Below, in pieces: positions 7,737-16,334 of a stretch of DNA of 36,772 nucleotides (position 1 is the stretch's first letter; each line of letters starts with the position of its first letter). This stretch comes from a bacterium 1xD8-48 (GTDB lineage Bacteria > Bacillota > Clostridia > Lachnospirales > Lachnospiraceae). The position numbers were made by a program, and so were the translations under genes. The notes under the pieces were generated by a model that worked only from the letters and a program-made list of their open reading frames with translations, was not told the origin of the DNA and ran no database searches. Location of the stretch: positions 1-36,772 of the forward strand of contig QZDS01000041.1 of the NCBI GenBank assembly GCA_009917455.1, written 5' to 3'.

Positions 7737-9047
7737 ATGTTATTGCAAAAAGGCTCTGAAGGGGACGATGTAAAAAAATTGCAGTCAAGGCTGATAGAAC
7801 TGGGGTATATTTGCGGTACCGGAACCGCAGATGGCATCTATGGCAACGGAACCTATAATTCCGTGAAAGATTTCCAACGGCTCAACGGCCTGAGTGTTGA
7901 CGGGATTGCAGGACAAAATACATTAACGGCGTTATACTCGGCTAATCCTGAAAGGTATGAATTTATTCCGGGAAATGATGATATTGTTGGTTATGCGGTA
8001 AATGCAATATCGCGGTGGGAAGGGAATTATACGTCCATTAACCCCCGCGAACCAGTCAGCATCGGTATTTTGCAGTGGTATCAGGAAAGGGCGCATGATT
8101 TACTGCGCAGTATAAGAGAGCAGGATGCCCGTCTTGTGGAAAATATCTTAGGGAAAGATTCTGTATTGGCAAATGAATTAAAGCAGGACAGGTCGGTTTT
8201 TTCCGGGAGATATCTTACAAACGAGGAGAAAGTGGTTTTGACTAACCTTTTAAACACTCAGGTGAGCCGTAAGATACAGGATAAGGCAGCACGAATTGAT
8301 GTGGAGGGATATATTGAAAATGGAAAAAGGAAAGGAATCACGGATGAAAAGGCGTTGATTTATTATGCAGACCTGTTCAACCAAAGCCCGAAACAGGCAA
8401 AAGTAATTACCGAAGCGATAGAAGGTGAGGTTACACTTGATAAGATTCATGCGGGGGCAATGGCTAATCCTGTTATGCGCAGGTATGCAGCGAGAAGAAC
8501 GAGTGTCTATAATGTAGCTAATTCCTTTGCAGGGAGTATACCATTAGATAAATTTGTAAATACGGCGCTGGCAGAGTGCGGCACGGTTGAAGGAGCCAAT
8601 AATATTACAAAATACGGTGAGTGGTATGGGATGAATGGGGAACCGTGGTGCGGGATGTTTGTGTCATGGTGCGCGAATCAGGCTGGTTTACTGGCGGCTT
8701 CTGGAAATAATAATGGCATTATACCTAAATATGCCTCCGTATCTTTAGGTATGGAATGGTATAAAAATAAATTGCGGTTCGGGAAAAAGGGAGAGTATAA
8801 GCCCCATTATGGCGATATTCTTTTCCTTAAGACAGGAGCTTCGCATACTGCTATTGTGGCGGGATATGACGAAGGGAATAATAAGATTTATACTATTGAG
8901 GGTAATTTCTCAAATAAGGTCAGTAAGGTATGGCGATACGCCGATGACCCCAGAATTACAGGATATGGTAAAAACTATGGGACTTCATATGGTTATATCC
9001 TGAAGGATGCGGTTTCTGATGCCTCAGGGCATACCAGTACAGTTTAG
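7737..9047 (+). CDS. Peptidoglycan-binding, lysozyme-like and CHAP-domain cell-wall hydrolase
   Basis: A 436-residue protein. Residues ~5-65 form a PG_binding_1 domain (GDDVKKLQSRL, DGIYGNGT, VDGIAGQNTL). Residues ~85-240 include SIGILQWYQERAHDLLR, which looks like a lysozyme- or transglycosylase-type fold. Residues ~270-425 are a CHAP amidase/endopeptidase domain with catalytic Cys in EPWCGMFVSWC (about residue 305) and His in SHTAIVAGY (about 369). It would cut peptide or amide bonds in peptidoglycan. No signal peptide is visible, so export would need lysis or a dedicated system. AGGGAGAG precedes the ATG. It directly follows the Rhs array on the same strand; it may open the wall for toxin delivery, or it may be a phage-derived lysin. 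Confidence 0.85.
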   Translation: MLLQKGSEGDDVKKLQSRLIELGYICGTGTADGIYGNGTYNSVKDFQRLNGLSVDGIAGQNTLTALYSANPERYEFIPGNDDIVGYAVNAISRWEGNYTSINPREPVSIGILQWYQERAHDLLRSIREQDARLVENILGKDSVLANELKQDRSVFSGRYLTNEEKVVLTNLLNTQVSRKIQDKAARIDVEGYIENGKRKGITDEKALIYYADLFNQSPKQAKVITEAIEGEVTLDKIHAGAMANPVMRRYAARRTSVYNVANSFAGSIPLDKFVNTALAECGTVEGANNITKYGEWYGMNGEPWCGMFVSWCANQAGLLAASGNNNGIIPKYASVSLGMEWYKNKLRFGKKGEYKPHYGDILFLKTGASHTAIVAGYDEGNNKIYTIEGNFSNKVSKVWRYADDPRITGYGKNYGTSYGYILKDAVSDASGHTSTV

Positions 9048-9164
9048 TAGAAAACATTATTACCAAAATGTTAAATGTTACATGTAAGGGTGCTATTTGT
9101 TACATGAATGGTTATCCGGGTAGGATTTGTGATATGATTTTGCAATGGAACTTACTGAAAGATA

Positions 9165-9731
9165 ATGAATACGCCATTTACAAGGGACATCCCGGTGGAG
9201 AGGCTGTACACATCGCCGCAGACAGAGGACGCACCGGGAAGGCTTGTTTATGTCGTAGACCACCAGATGTTTGCTGTGGTGACGGCAAATCCGGGATGCG
9301 GGAAGTCCACCATGGTAAGGATGCCGGACGGAAGGCCTGGAAAGGAAAAATACCTGCTGTTATACCTGTCCGATTCGAAACTGACGCCGGGATGGCTGTA
9401 TGCAGGGCTTTTAGGTCAGCTGGGCCTGGAGCCGCATTATTTCAGCGGGGATTCCAAACGGCTGCTGCAGAAAGAGATCCAGACGGTCAGTACGGAGCAG
9501 AAACTGGAACGGCTGTCCGCCTTAAATGCTTTGCTCAACATGGACGAAAAGGGCGATGATGCGTTCGGCATGGACGATGGGCCGGAGGAAGAAAACGGGG
9601 GGCAGGAAACTTCTGGACATGATGTCCAGAAGTCAGCGCAGGAGGAAAAGACTTCCGAAAGACCGGAAACAGGCGAAAAAGCCGCCAATACACCGATACC
9701 GTACCCAGTAGAAAACGCAAGGCATGATTAG
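9165..9731 (+). pseudogene. ExeA/TniB-type transposition ATPase fragment fused to an unrelated tail
   Basis: The first ~108 of 188 residues match the N-terminus of the ExeA-like AAA ATPases that accompany DDE transposases: PFTRDIPVERLYTSPQ, Walker A TANPGCGKST, LLYLSDSKLTPGWLYAG and GLEPHYFSGDSKRLLQKEI. Walker B and everything after are missing. The sequence switches at about residue 109 to a different, Glu-rich tail (KLERLSALNALLNMDEKGD) that looks like the C-terminal region of a large conjugative-element protein. The chimera has lost the residues needed for ATP hydrolysis. A second frame over 9068-9559 is a shadow. Confidence 0.7.
9609..9633. repeat. 12-bp inverted repeat inside the chimeric tail
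   Basis: ACTTCTGGACAT, one base, then ATGTCCAGAAGT: a perfect palindrome-like hairpin within the Glu-rich tail. There is no T tract, so it is unlikely to be a terminator. Confidence 0.7.
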
Positions 9732-9754
9732 ACAATAGGCAGTGGAGGGCTGAA

Positions 9755-9891
9755 AGCTGCGATGGCAATGGCTGACAAGCCTGCGCAGGAGGGCATCGTT
9801 AAAGGAAAAGTTGGCGGCATACAAAGCGCAAGCGTCCGGGGTAGACCGGGCAGATACTGAAAAAGCGAAAAGGAAGGAGAAAACGCTGTAA
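9755..9891 (+). pseudogene. C-terminal scrap of a conjugative-element protein
   Basis: A frame opening after a TGA near 9752 reads SLKEKLAAYKAQASG and VDRADTEKAKRKEKTL before TAA 9889-9891. Such tails end large helicase/methylase-type proteins of clostridial conjugative elements. It is probably the out-of-frame continuation of the Glu-rich tail of the preceding chimera, separated by a frameshift. It has no start of its own. Confidence 0.4.
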
Positions 9892-9950
9892 CAATTATAA
9901 AACTAATCAAATTTCAATTATTGTCCGGGCTTGCAATTAAAAAGTTCCGA

Positions 9951-9979
9951 TTGATTTAGCCGGGATTTCGGCGTATAAT
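9951..9979 (+). promoter_or_regulatory. Sigma-A-type promoter for the PD-(D/E)XK gene
   Basis: TTGATT (9951-9956), a 17-base spacer and a perfect TATAAT (9974-9979), 78 bases before the most likely start of the downstream gene. Nothing else is seen in 9892-10056 apart from the ribosome site. Confidence 0.75.
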
Positions 9980-10056
9980 GGCATTGAGGTCATATACCTT
10001 TTGGGAATGGCTTTGGCATTTCCTACCATATGAAAAGTCCAGGAGGTTTATGGCTG

Positions 10057-10989
10057 ATGGATACGGAAATAAAAAATGCGGTCAGCGCAACAGACCAGGA
10101 CGCACAGTATGATGATAAGGCAAAACGCCTGTTGGGAAATAAGATCATTCTGGCGCATATCCTGGTAAAGACGGTTGATGAGTTTAAGGGAATGAATCCG
10201 AAAGATGTGGTGTCTTATATTGAGGGAGAGCCATTTATCAGCGTGGTTCCGGTAGAGCCGGGGCTGACCAATATTGAAAAAGAAGAAAACGGGCAGCGCA
10301 TTGTCGGGATGAATACGGAAAATGCGGAGATAAACGAGGGGCTTGTAAGGTTTGACATTATCTTTTATGTGCGCATGAAAGACGGTATTTCACAGGTTAT
10401 CGTAAACGTGGAGGCACAGAAAGATGAACCGTCAGGCTACCATATCTTAAACAGGGCAGTTTTCTATGTGAGCCGCCTTGTTTCCTCGCAGAAGGAACGG
10501 GATTTTGTCAAGACAAACTATAACGACATCAGGCGTGTATTTTCGATTTGGGTATGTATGGGTATGGGCGAAAGCAGCATGGCTTATGTGCATCTTGCGA
10601 AAGACGATCTGCTCGGTTCCTATCCGTGGAACGGCGGGCTTGACCTGTTAAATATTGTCCTGATCGGTATATCAAATGAACTTCCGGAGCATGATGAGAA
10701 GTATGAGCTTCACCGTTTGCTGAGTACGTTGCTTTCAATGGAGCTGACCGTTGATGAAAAATTAGGAATCATTGAAAAAGAGTATAGTATTGTAGTAGAT
10801 GATAGAATAAGAGAGGACGTGAGCGCCATGTGTAATTTGTCACAGGGAATCAAGGATAATACTTTAGCAGAAGTGATTATGACTATGCATGAGAAGGGAT
10901 ATGATTCTGCTCAGATTGCAGAGATTGTAAAAAAGACGATTGAAGAAGTAGAGGCTGTCATTAAAAAACGGGAGCCTGTGTTGGCATAA
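10057..10989 (+). CDS. PD-(D/E)XK nuclease-family transposase (Rpn/PDDEXK_2 type)
   Basis: A 310-residue protein of the recombination-promoting-nuclease-like family. A PD-(D/E)XK core is visible as RFDIIFYV followed by VIVNVEAQKDE (Asp ... Glu-x-Gln). YHILNRAVFYVSRLVSSQ and SIWVCMGMG are typical of the family. The C-terminus has the usual small helical segment (MHEKGYDSAQIAEIVKKT), likely a DNA-binding helix pair. Relatives cut DNA and stimulate recombination. AGGAGG at 10041-10046 fits the start at ATG 10057; an in-frame ATG at 10030 lies upstream of that site and is less likely. The gene appears complete, with its own promoter, in a region full of broken genes. Confidence 0.85.
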   Translation: MDTEIKNAVSATDQDAQYDDKAKRLLGNKIILAHILVKTVDEFKGMNPKDVVSYIEGEPFISVVPVEPGLTNIEKEENGQRIVGMNTENAEINEGLVRFDIIFYVRMKDGISQVIVNVEAQKDEPSGYHILNRAVFYVSRLVSSQKERDFVKTNYNDIRRVFSIWVCMGMGESSMAYVHLAKDDLLGSYPWNGGLDLLNIVLIGISNELPEHDEKYELHRLLSTLLSMELTVDEKLGIIEKEYSIVVDDRIREDVSAMCNLSQGIKDNTLAEVIMTMHEKGYDSAQIAEIVKKTIEEVEAVIKKREPVLA

Positions 10990-11022
10990 TCACAGTAACT
11001 GAATAACACAGACATTAAAGCA

Positions 11023-12236
11023 GTGAATTTGTTTTTGTATGCGAAGGTGTATGATGCCAGTACATATACGGAAAAGACAAAGGAAGAATGGCAGGCAGAG
11101 ATTGAAAAGCTGAAAGGATATGCTGCGGCAGGAAATTTAGACCCTGAAAATTGGGGAACAGACGAAAACGGCAATTATGTGTACGACATATACGGAGAAA
11201 TTGAAAAGGCGGAGGAAGCGTATAAAACAGCACCGGAGAAGCGGGAAATGAAACCGGTGGAGCCACCCTTTCCGTTTCGCGATGAGCTGATTGATCCATT
11301 TTTTCCTGAACTGGGATCTATAAATAGTTTTTATGGGATTGTTCCTGTGGAGGATGGAAATTACTATCGCTATGAAATGGTAAAATCAAACAGTATGCCA
11401 ATGCAGGTTTTCATAAAAAAAATAAGCGATTTCAGTGATATGGAAGAAAGCAGGCGCAGCTTATGGACTGATTATGTTTCCATGAAAGCGCTTTATTCAT
11501 GGCTTCCGGATGAAGAAAAACTTGTTTCGGATATTGGGATTTCCATGGAGGATGCAAAAAAAATATCGGATGAAAAAGTATCCGGGTTAAACCTTGAGGG
11601 AATGGAGATGACCGCCTCTGAATATGCGGTGGAGATGGGGGGCATAGCGGAATTCCCAGACTGGAAGATTTAAAAAATGTCGGTTATTGTTTCCATTATA
11701 CAAGGAAATTAAATGGGATTCCGATTACCTACACGACAGAAAGAGGGGGATTCAAGGAGAATGCAAACAGTGAAATAAAGCCATGGTGTTATGAGGCATT
11801 GGATATCTATGTTACAAAGGACGGCATTGATACAGTCAGTTTTCTCAACCAATATGAGATTGGAGAGACAAAAGTAGATAATTTGGAGCTTATGCCTTTT
11901 TCAGAAATAATGGCGATTTATGAGAAAATGATGACCATTCAGAATGCGGATGTCCTTACGGATAAAAGAGGTTCCGGAGAGGATGTGGGAGCGCCAATGG
12001 AAGCACGCACTTATCGGATTGACAGGATTGTATTTGGATACAGCAGAATTTATGACCCGCAGACCGGCGATTCGGCAGGGCTTCTGGTTCCTGTTTGGGA
12101 TTTCTTTGGAGAATATGAAAATGATTTTGGAGAGGGCGAGAAAACAGGCGGAACTTTGGTAAGGGAAGAATATAACAGTTTTCTGACAATCAATGCTGTA
12201 GACGGAACAGTGGTCAATCGGGAAAGTGGTTATTGA
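11023..12236 (+). pseudogene. DUF6034-like lipoprotein gene, 5'-truncated and frameshifted
   Basis: Two frames join into one protein. The first (11023-11673, AEIEKLKGYAAAG to SGLNLEGMEMTASEY) ends early. A second frame picks up around 11640-11660 as PRLEDLKNVGYCFHYTRKLN and continues through GIPITYTTERGGF to the end at 12236. The shift falls near GGGGGG at 11635-11640, a slippage-prone run. The N-terminus also lacks a start with ribosome site and any lipoprotein signal. The C-terminal pattern (LLVPVWDFFGEY ... LTINAVDGTVV) resembles the lipoprotein at 28209 and clostridial DUF6034-type proteins. Two intact copies of this kind are not present here. Confidence 0.6.
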
Positions 12237-12259
12237 TTGTTATGGACAATGAGGAGCTT

Positions 12260-12285
12260 CTGCCGTCTGATTGAACAGGCGGCAG
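12260..12285 (+). terminator. Hairpin after the DUF6034-like pseudogene
   Basis: CTGCCGTCTG / CAGGCGGCAG with a 6-base loop; one mismatch. No T tract follows, so termination is uncertain. The rest of 12286-12431 shows no gene. Confidence 0.45.
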
Positions 12286-12444
12286 ATATAGAGTAAGGGA
12301 AAACAGAATGATGTTTATTTCCAAAAAGCAACCAACAAACACCGAAAATATGCGATGTTTGGAAAACAATCTGTAACGATGTTCACGGATTCAGGATAAA
12401 GTATTTGCTGCAATAAATAGAAACGAAAGTGTGAGGAGGCAGAG

Positions 12445-13266
12445 ATGAGCAGTCGTATAGAAAAAACTGTGTGTTGGAGATGTTTTATTCCTGTAGGTTG
12501 TTTTGCAATACTTTACATAGTTGGAATCGCATTACCTTTGGAAATCACCGGACATTATCATAACTATATGTCCAGAATCTGGAATTGGACAGAGATAGCG
12601 ATTTTATTGCTGTCAGTTTATTATATTATCAAAGCAAAGATTTTTCAGTGGGAACAGACAGCGATAGCCCTGCTTCTTGGAATGGTGTGTCTGGTTGCAT
12701 TATTCCGTGATTCCAGGACAGCAGACATTATTGTGACGAGCATTTGCGTGATGGTTTCTTTTTATGCTGCCTGCAGGTTGTATGAACTGGCTAATGTGGA
12801 AAATACTACTATTCGTGCAGGAGTTACAGAAAGTATTCGATATTTTGGCCTGGGGGCAGCCATTTCAATTCCGCTGGCATTTTTGAATGTATTCTATTTT
12901 TCATTGAGCCGCCAGATAAGTGTCGGAAACGTGTTATATTCTGCCGCTTTTGCAATGAAGCCTGCAATAGCCGAGGAAGTGGTATTTCGTTTCTTTTTAT
13001 TGGCATATGCATATTACTTACTTCAAGGGAAAGCAAAGAAACGTGTTGGCAATATATACATTTACATATTATTGGTTATCCCATACGAAATGCTTCATTA
13101 TCCTGATTTATTTGTAGAATCGCCTGGGTGGGCAATGGTAATGTGCATATTGGGTGCTGTAATTTTCGGCTTTCCCATGGCGTTGCTAATGAAAAGAAGG
13201 AATTTGCAAATGGCAATAGGTATGCACTGGCTGATAGATTTTGTCAGGTTTGCGGCTGGCTTTTAA
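12445..13266 (+). CDS. CPBP-family intramembrane glutamic protease
   Basis: A 273-residue polytopic membrane protein with about eight hydrophobic segments. The CPBP (Abi/Rce1-like) catalytic signature is present: EEVVFR with Glu177-Glu178 and Arg182, and a later MHWLIDF with His261. These residues activate water for peptide cleavage inside the membrane. In Gram-positives such proteins often process or protect against peptides such as bacteriocins, but this locus gives no clue to the substrate. GAGGAGG upstream fixes the ATG. It stands alone, with a hairpin on the left and a HemZ scrap on the right. Confidence 0.85.
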   Translation: MSSRIEKTVCWRCFIPVGCFAILYIVGIALPLEITGHYHNYMSRIWNWTEIAILLLSVYYIIKAKIFQWEQTAIALLLGMVCLVALFRDSRTADIIVTSICVMVSFYAACRLYELANVENTTIRAGVTESIRYFGLGAAISIPLAFLNVFYFSLSRQISVGNVLYSAAFAMKPAIAEEVVFRFFLLAYAYYLLQGKAKKRVGNIYIYILLVIPYEMLHYPDLFVESPGWAMVMCILGAVIFGFPMALLMKRRNLQMAIGMHWLIDFVRFAAGF

Positions 13267-13545
13267 GATATGAAGATCAGGATACGGCTGATTAACATAA
13301 GGATCAAAACAAAAGCTGCAAGGTGATGTAAGACAGTAACTTTGCGAATGACTGGAGCCGAAGGTGCTTGTGGATATTTTTCACATCAATAAATATGATA
13401 GCTCAGTGAAAAGTTTTGGATATTTGGTTGGTGATGACTCCCGGTATTGGCATAGAAAATCGTATCTGCAGGTATTTTTAAGTATGTAATCAGCGGATAC
13501 AGTTTGTTAAATTCGGGGTTGCCATGGCCTGCCTCAATATTGAGT

Positions 13546-13611
13546 ATGGAGGAGAAACAGAACATCGTGGCTCTCGGCGCAGGGCAGAGCCACCGCAAAA
13601 CCTACCGATAG
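13546..13611 (+). pseudogene. HemZ (coproporphyrinogen dehydrogenase) C-terminal scrap
   Basis: A 21-codon frame reads MEEKQNIVALGAG, a signature near the C-terminus of the radical-SAM HemZ family, and then runs into TAG. Upstream, 13490-13545, an adjacent frame gives a weakly similar FGVAMA/LNIEY stretch, which suggests frameshifts. Nothing else of the gene is here. The remainder of 13267-13668 has no recognisable coding. Confidence 0.45.
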
Positions 13612-13668
13612 CCGCTGCAATAGTGCAGACAGTTTTGCCGTTAGAATGGAACGGACTTAGAGTATGGA

Positions 13669-13697
13669 TTGTTTTTCATAATTGAGCATGGTATAAT
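13669..13697 (+). promoter_or_regulatory. Promoter for the lipoprotein gene (extended -10)
   Basis: TTGTTT (13669-13674), 17-base spacer, TATAAT (13692-13697) preceded by TGG, i.e. an extended -10. It lies 58 bases upstream of the ATG. Confidence 0.7.
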
Positions 13698-13754
13698 TTT
13701 TCCCGGCGCAAACCGATAAATCAAAACTTACAGGTATGAAAGGAGTAATAACAA

Positions 13755-14495
13755 ATGAAACAAACAAATAAATTATTTCAAAAAAAATTTTCGTTAAAAT
13801 TCCCCCTGTCTGCCATAGAACGGAAAACTATCGTTTTACTGACTGGCTTTATACTGCTATTAACCTGTACCATAACAGGATGCGGAAGTAACAGCCAGCA
13901 ACAGTCAATACTTCCTGTTACAGAATCAATTCCAATAGAAAATCCTGCACAGGAAGAATCAGGACAGGAAACTCAAAATCAGTCTGTGCCGGAACAACCA
14001 GACATGGAACAGCCCTCACAAGCGGAGGACAACCAATCCCAGGTTTCCCCCAGTACTCAGCCTGTCCCCGAAAAAGTGGAAGCTGAAACTGTAGCTCCAT
14101 CCCCAGATGGATCATCTTCTTCACCCTCCTATTTGGGAACATGGCAGATAACTTCATCAACTTTTGGCGCCTACAGTGCCATGTCAGAGGAAGATTGCTC
14201 TGCGCTGATGGGAACCCGTTTTGAATATTTTAATGATTATGCTATATATGATAACCAGCACCGTCTGGATTCCCCACGATATATCGAAAGCATTCTGACC
14301 GCAGATGATTTTTCATCCATCTATCAAGGCACTAGTCTGGAAACGCTGGGAATTTCCAAAGATTCTATTCAGGTAGTGGCTATAGAAAATGCGGGCGGCA
14401 TTGGTGATACTTTTTATATAAAAGACGAAAACACTCTGATTATTCCGTGGGATGGTGTATTTTTTGAAGTGCAACGAGTCAGCTCCGACAGCTGA
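13755..14495 (+). CDS. Putative lipoprotein with Pro/Gln/Glu linker
   Basis: A 246-residue protein. A long basic N-terminus and a hydrophobic stretch (residues ~26-40) end in the lipobox TITGC with Cys43, so it should be lipid-anchored outside the cell membrane. Residues ~45-125 are a low-complexity linker rich in Q, E, P and S. The C-terminal ~120 residues form a globular domain (YLGTWQITSSTFGAYSAMS, LTADDFSSIYQG, ENTLIIPWDGVFFEV) of alternating beta strands, reminiscent of small lipocalin-like domains; no known family is claimed. AAAGGAG precedes the ATG. It is transcribed alone from its own promoter. Confidence 0.75.
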   Translation: MKQTNKLFQKKFSLKFPLSAIERKTIVLLTGFILLLTCTITGCGSNSQQQSILPVTESIPIENPAQEESGQETQNQSVPEQPDMEQPSQAEDNQSQVSPSTQPVPEKVEAETVAPSPDGSSSSPSYLGTWQITSSTFGAYSAMSEEDCSALMGTRFEYFNDYAIYDNQHRLDSPRYIESILTADDFSSIYQGTSLETLGISKDSIQVVAIENAGGIGDTFYIKDENTLIIPWDGVFFEVQRVSSDS

Positions 14496-14577
14496 TTCCG
14501 CTGTGTATAGGTTCCTCAAAAAAGACTGGTAAATGAAAGTCCAAAAACACCATCACCGGATAGTGTGTGTGTATTTC

Positions 14578-14644
14578 AAGGCATTCAAAAGTTAGCTGCA
14601 GGTACGGTGCAGTTTGCACTATAAGGCTGGCTTTTGGATGCCTT
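14578..14644 (+). promoter_or_regulatory. Long imperfect inverted repeat in the leader of the GNAT remnant
   Basis: AAGGCATTCAAAAGTTAGC (14578-14596) pairs with GCTGGCTTTTGGATGCCTT (14626-14644) with only three mismatched positions. A second hairpin CTGCA/TGCAG (14596-14612) sits in the loop. TTTTGCTTTT and AGGAGG follow. It may be the terminator of the lipoprotein gene or an attenuator-like leader. Confidence 0.6.
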
Positions 14645-14663
14645 TTGCTTTTAGGAGGAAAAA

Positions 14664-14903
14664 ATGGAGATTAAACTTTATAGCACATTACCATCAGAAG
14701 CGGTAAAAATCCGCAAATTAGTTTTTGTTGAAGAACAGGGATTCAAGAATGAATTTGATGAAATTGTGTACCAGTATAAAGGAGAGTATATTATGCTTCA
14801 CGCACAAATACAGGCACAACAATTTTATGAGAAGCAGGGGGATTTGCCATATGGAGAAATAGAGTATGAAGAAAATTGTCCTCATATTTGGATGTTAAAA
14901 TAA
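14664..14903 (+). pseudogene. GNAT (ElaA-like) acetyltransferase with internal deletion
   Basis: This 79-residue product joins the two ends of a GNAT protein. The N-terminus IRKLVFVEEQGFKNEFDE is the usual first helix-strand, and the C-terminus LHAQIQAQQFYEKQGDLPYG followed by CPHIWM is the usual end. The central ~60-70 residues, including the acetyl-CoA pyrophosphate loop (Q/R-x-x-G-x-G/A), are absent. Family members are about 140-150 residues. Without the CoA loop it should be inactive. AGGAGG and ATG are still intact, so it may be translated. The join is clean and in frame. Confidence 0.75.
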
Positions 14904-15047
14904 GAACTTTATCATTTCAAGAAGAATTTTCTCTAAGAAAAATAATTGGATTGTTCGTTTGTATCAATAGTTTTTTGAAACCTCAATGCCTGAGGCTTTA
15001 TTGTCATGCCCGTTTATCTGGAATCATTTGATTTTTATGGCTAAGGG

Positions 15048-15078
15048 GCAGTTCATTGGAATGCCAAAACTGCTTTTT
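15048..15078 (+). terminator. Rho-independent terminator after the GNAT remnant
   Basis: GCAGTT/AACTGC with an inner TGG/CCA pairing, followed by TTTTT. It sits between the plus-strand GNAT remnant and the minus-strand methyltransferase. The rest of 14904-15047 shows only a weak CCTCA/TGAGG hairpin at about 14981-14995. Confidence 0.65.
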
Positions 15079-15117
15079 CGTTTACACCATCATAGATTCT
15101 AACCTGAAGAATTTATA

Positions 15118-15834
15118 TTATAACGCCTGTTTCAACTTTATATAGATGCCTGCAAAACAAGTATATGGCCTGATGATTGTTTCAAAGTGCTGTCTGTCAC
15201 CATAAGCAAACTGATTATTTGTTGCAAGCCACTCACCCCATGCTTTTTCAAAGCAATCCATTTCCCATGTTATTACCGTTTCAATTCTGTCGTGGCTGCC
15301 AATAAGTTTTTTCCAGTGTGTTGGACTTTTAAACATATAGGCATCATCACCAAGCCAATCAAAAAGGAGCTCTTTTGCACGGTTTGTGTATTCATCTTTC
15401 AAACCAGGAATACCAATTAAAACTACCCCTCCGTCTTTCATAAACGGCAAAATTTTCTTTTGAAAAAATCCCTCCTGACCTGCAAAATAATGATAAGAAT
15501 CAATACTAACCAGAGCATTAAACTGCTTTTCTTCAAAATGAAAGTTGTTCGCATCTTCGCAAATTGGCTCTATCTGTTCCCCGACTCCCCATTGAGTAAA
15601 TCGCTTACCATTCTCTTCTGCACTAACCCATAAGTCGTTTGCATAAACCTTCGCTCTTGTTTCTTTCGCAATTACAAAACTTGTTAATCCTGTTCCGCAT
15701 CCCAAATCAAGAATCAAATCATCACCGGCCAGCTGCAAGGGATATTTGTCAAGTAATTCAGCTAAAATCCTGATACTATTTGGTCCCATCATCGTTTCTT
15801 CTGAAATGTATTTCTTATAGCTGCTAATATTCAA
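15118..15834 (-). CDS. Class I SAM-dependent methyltransferase
   Basis: A 238-residue Rossmann-fold methyltransferase. The SAM-binding motif I is LILDLGCGTGLTSF; a following acidic strand end (VYANDL) and an EDANNFHF segment match motifs II and III. The C-terminal half (DSYHYF, GGVVLIGIPG) resembles small-molecule methyltransferases; the substrate is unknown. I chose TTG 15834, 8 bases after GGAGG, over the upstream TTG at 15867, because the protein then begins NISSYKKYISEETMMGPN, the usual family start. It is transcribed opposite to its neighbours and stands alone. Confidence 0.8.
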   Translation of the reverse strand: MNISSYKKYISEETMMGPNSIRILAELLDKYPLQLAGDDLILDLGCGTGLTSFVIAKETRAKVYANDLWVSAEENGKRFTQWGVGEQIEPICEDANNFHFEEKQFNALVSIDSYHYFAGQEGFFQKKILPFMKDGGVVLIGIPGLKDEYTNRAKELLFDWLGDDAYMFKSPTHWKKLIGSHDRIETVITWEMDCFEKAWGEWLATNNQFAYGDRQHFETIIRPYTCFAGIYIKLKQAL

Positions 15835-16031
15835 AAGTCTTACCTCCGCCAAATTTCGATTGAACAAAATCGCTGCGCGATGGCCTGCCAGGGTTGTGGC
15901 ATAGCAATTTTTTGTTTCTGTAACAAAAAGCAGTGGAAAGCAAGTCCTGAAAGTAGTATTGTTAAGTTACCACAACGAAACAATCAAACAGGATCGACCT
16001 TCCCGCTGCCTGTGAAAAGAATACCATCCTT

Positions 16032-16054
16032 CCGCTTGATTGGCAAGCGGTTTT
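16032..16054 (+). terminator. Rho-independent terminator
   Basis: CCGCTTG (16032-16038), loop ATTGG, CAAGCGG (16044-16050), then TTTT. It lies in 15868-16121, which otherwise shows only unrecognisable open frames. Confidence 0.65.
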
Positions 16055-16121
16055 ATGACCCGAATGCACCTCCGTGTAAAGCAGTGTTTTGATTACTACT
16101 GGTTTTACATGGAGGATTTTG

Positions 16122-16334
16122 TTATGTATGATAAATATTTAGAACAGCCTGAGGAAGCCGGAAAATCCGCAAACTCAAAGAACGTTCCATCAATTGCTTG
16201 TAATCATAAAGGTATCTGTCCTGAAGCCCCTGCGCCTTTCGGCGTTTGTTGCAGCACTCACGCACCAGCCGCCTCGCCCTGCGGTACTGCCGGTAGTCCA
16301 TGGCCGGGATTCGTTCATGCCGCCTGTTTCCCAT
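16122..16334 (-). pseudogene. Cys-rich VLP-type mobilisation protein, N-terminal remnant
   Basis: A 70-residue minus-strand frame. MDYRQYRRARRLVRECCN matches the start of the 'cysteine-rich VLP' proteins found in mobilisation modules of clostridial conjugative elements. After CCN the normal Cys-rich part is replaced by an unrelated sequence (YDYKQLMERSLSLRIFRLP). It is therefore a truncated or fused remnant. Confidence 0.5.

Noticed and set aside
7737..9047. Prophage remnant based on the lysin-like gene
   Set aside because: No holin, structural or packaging genes are adjacent; context is the Rhs array.
9073..9106. Repeated TGTTACATG and the palindrome TTACATGTAA as a transposon end
   Set aside because: Suggestive because an ExeA fragment follows, but no matching inverted end or target duplication could be found.
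9068..9559. 163-residue plus-strand frame
   Set aside because: It overlaps the ExeA-like frame, which has clear AAA motifs; the alternative is Cys/Arg-rich without family signs.
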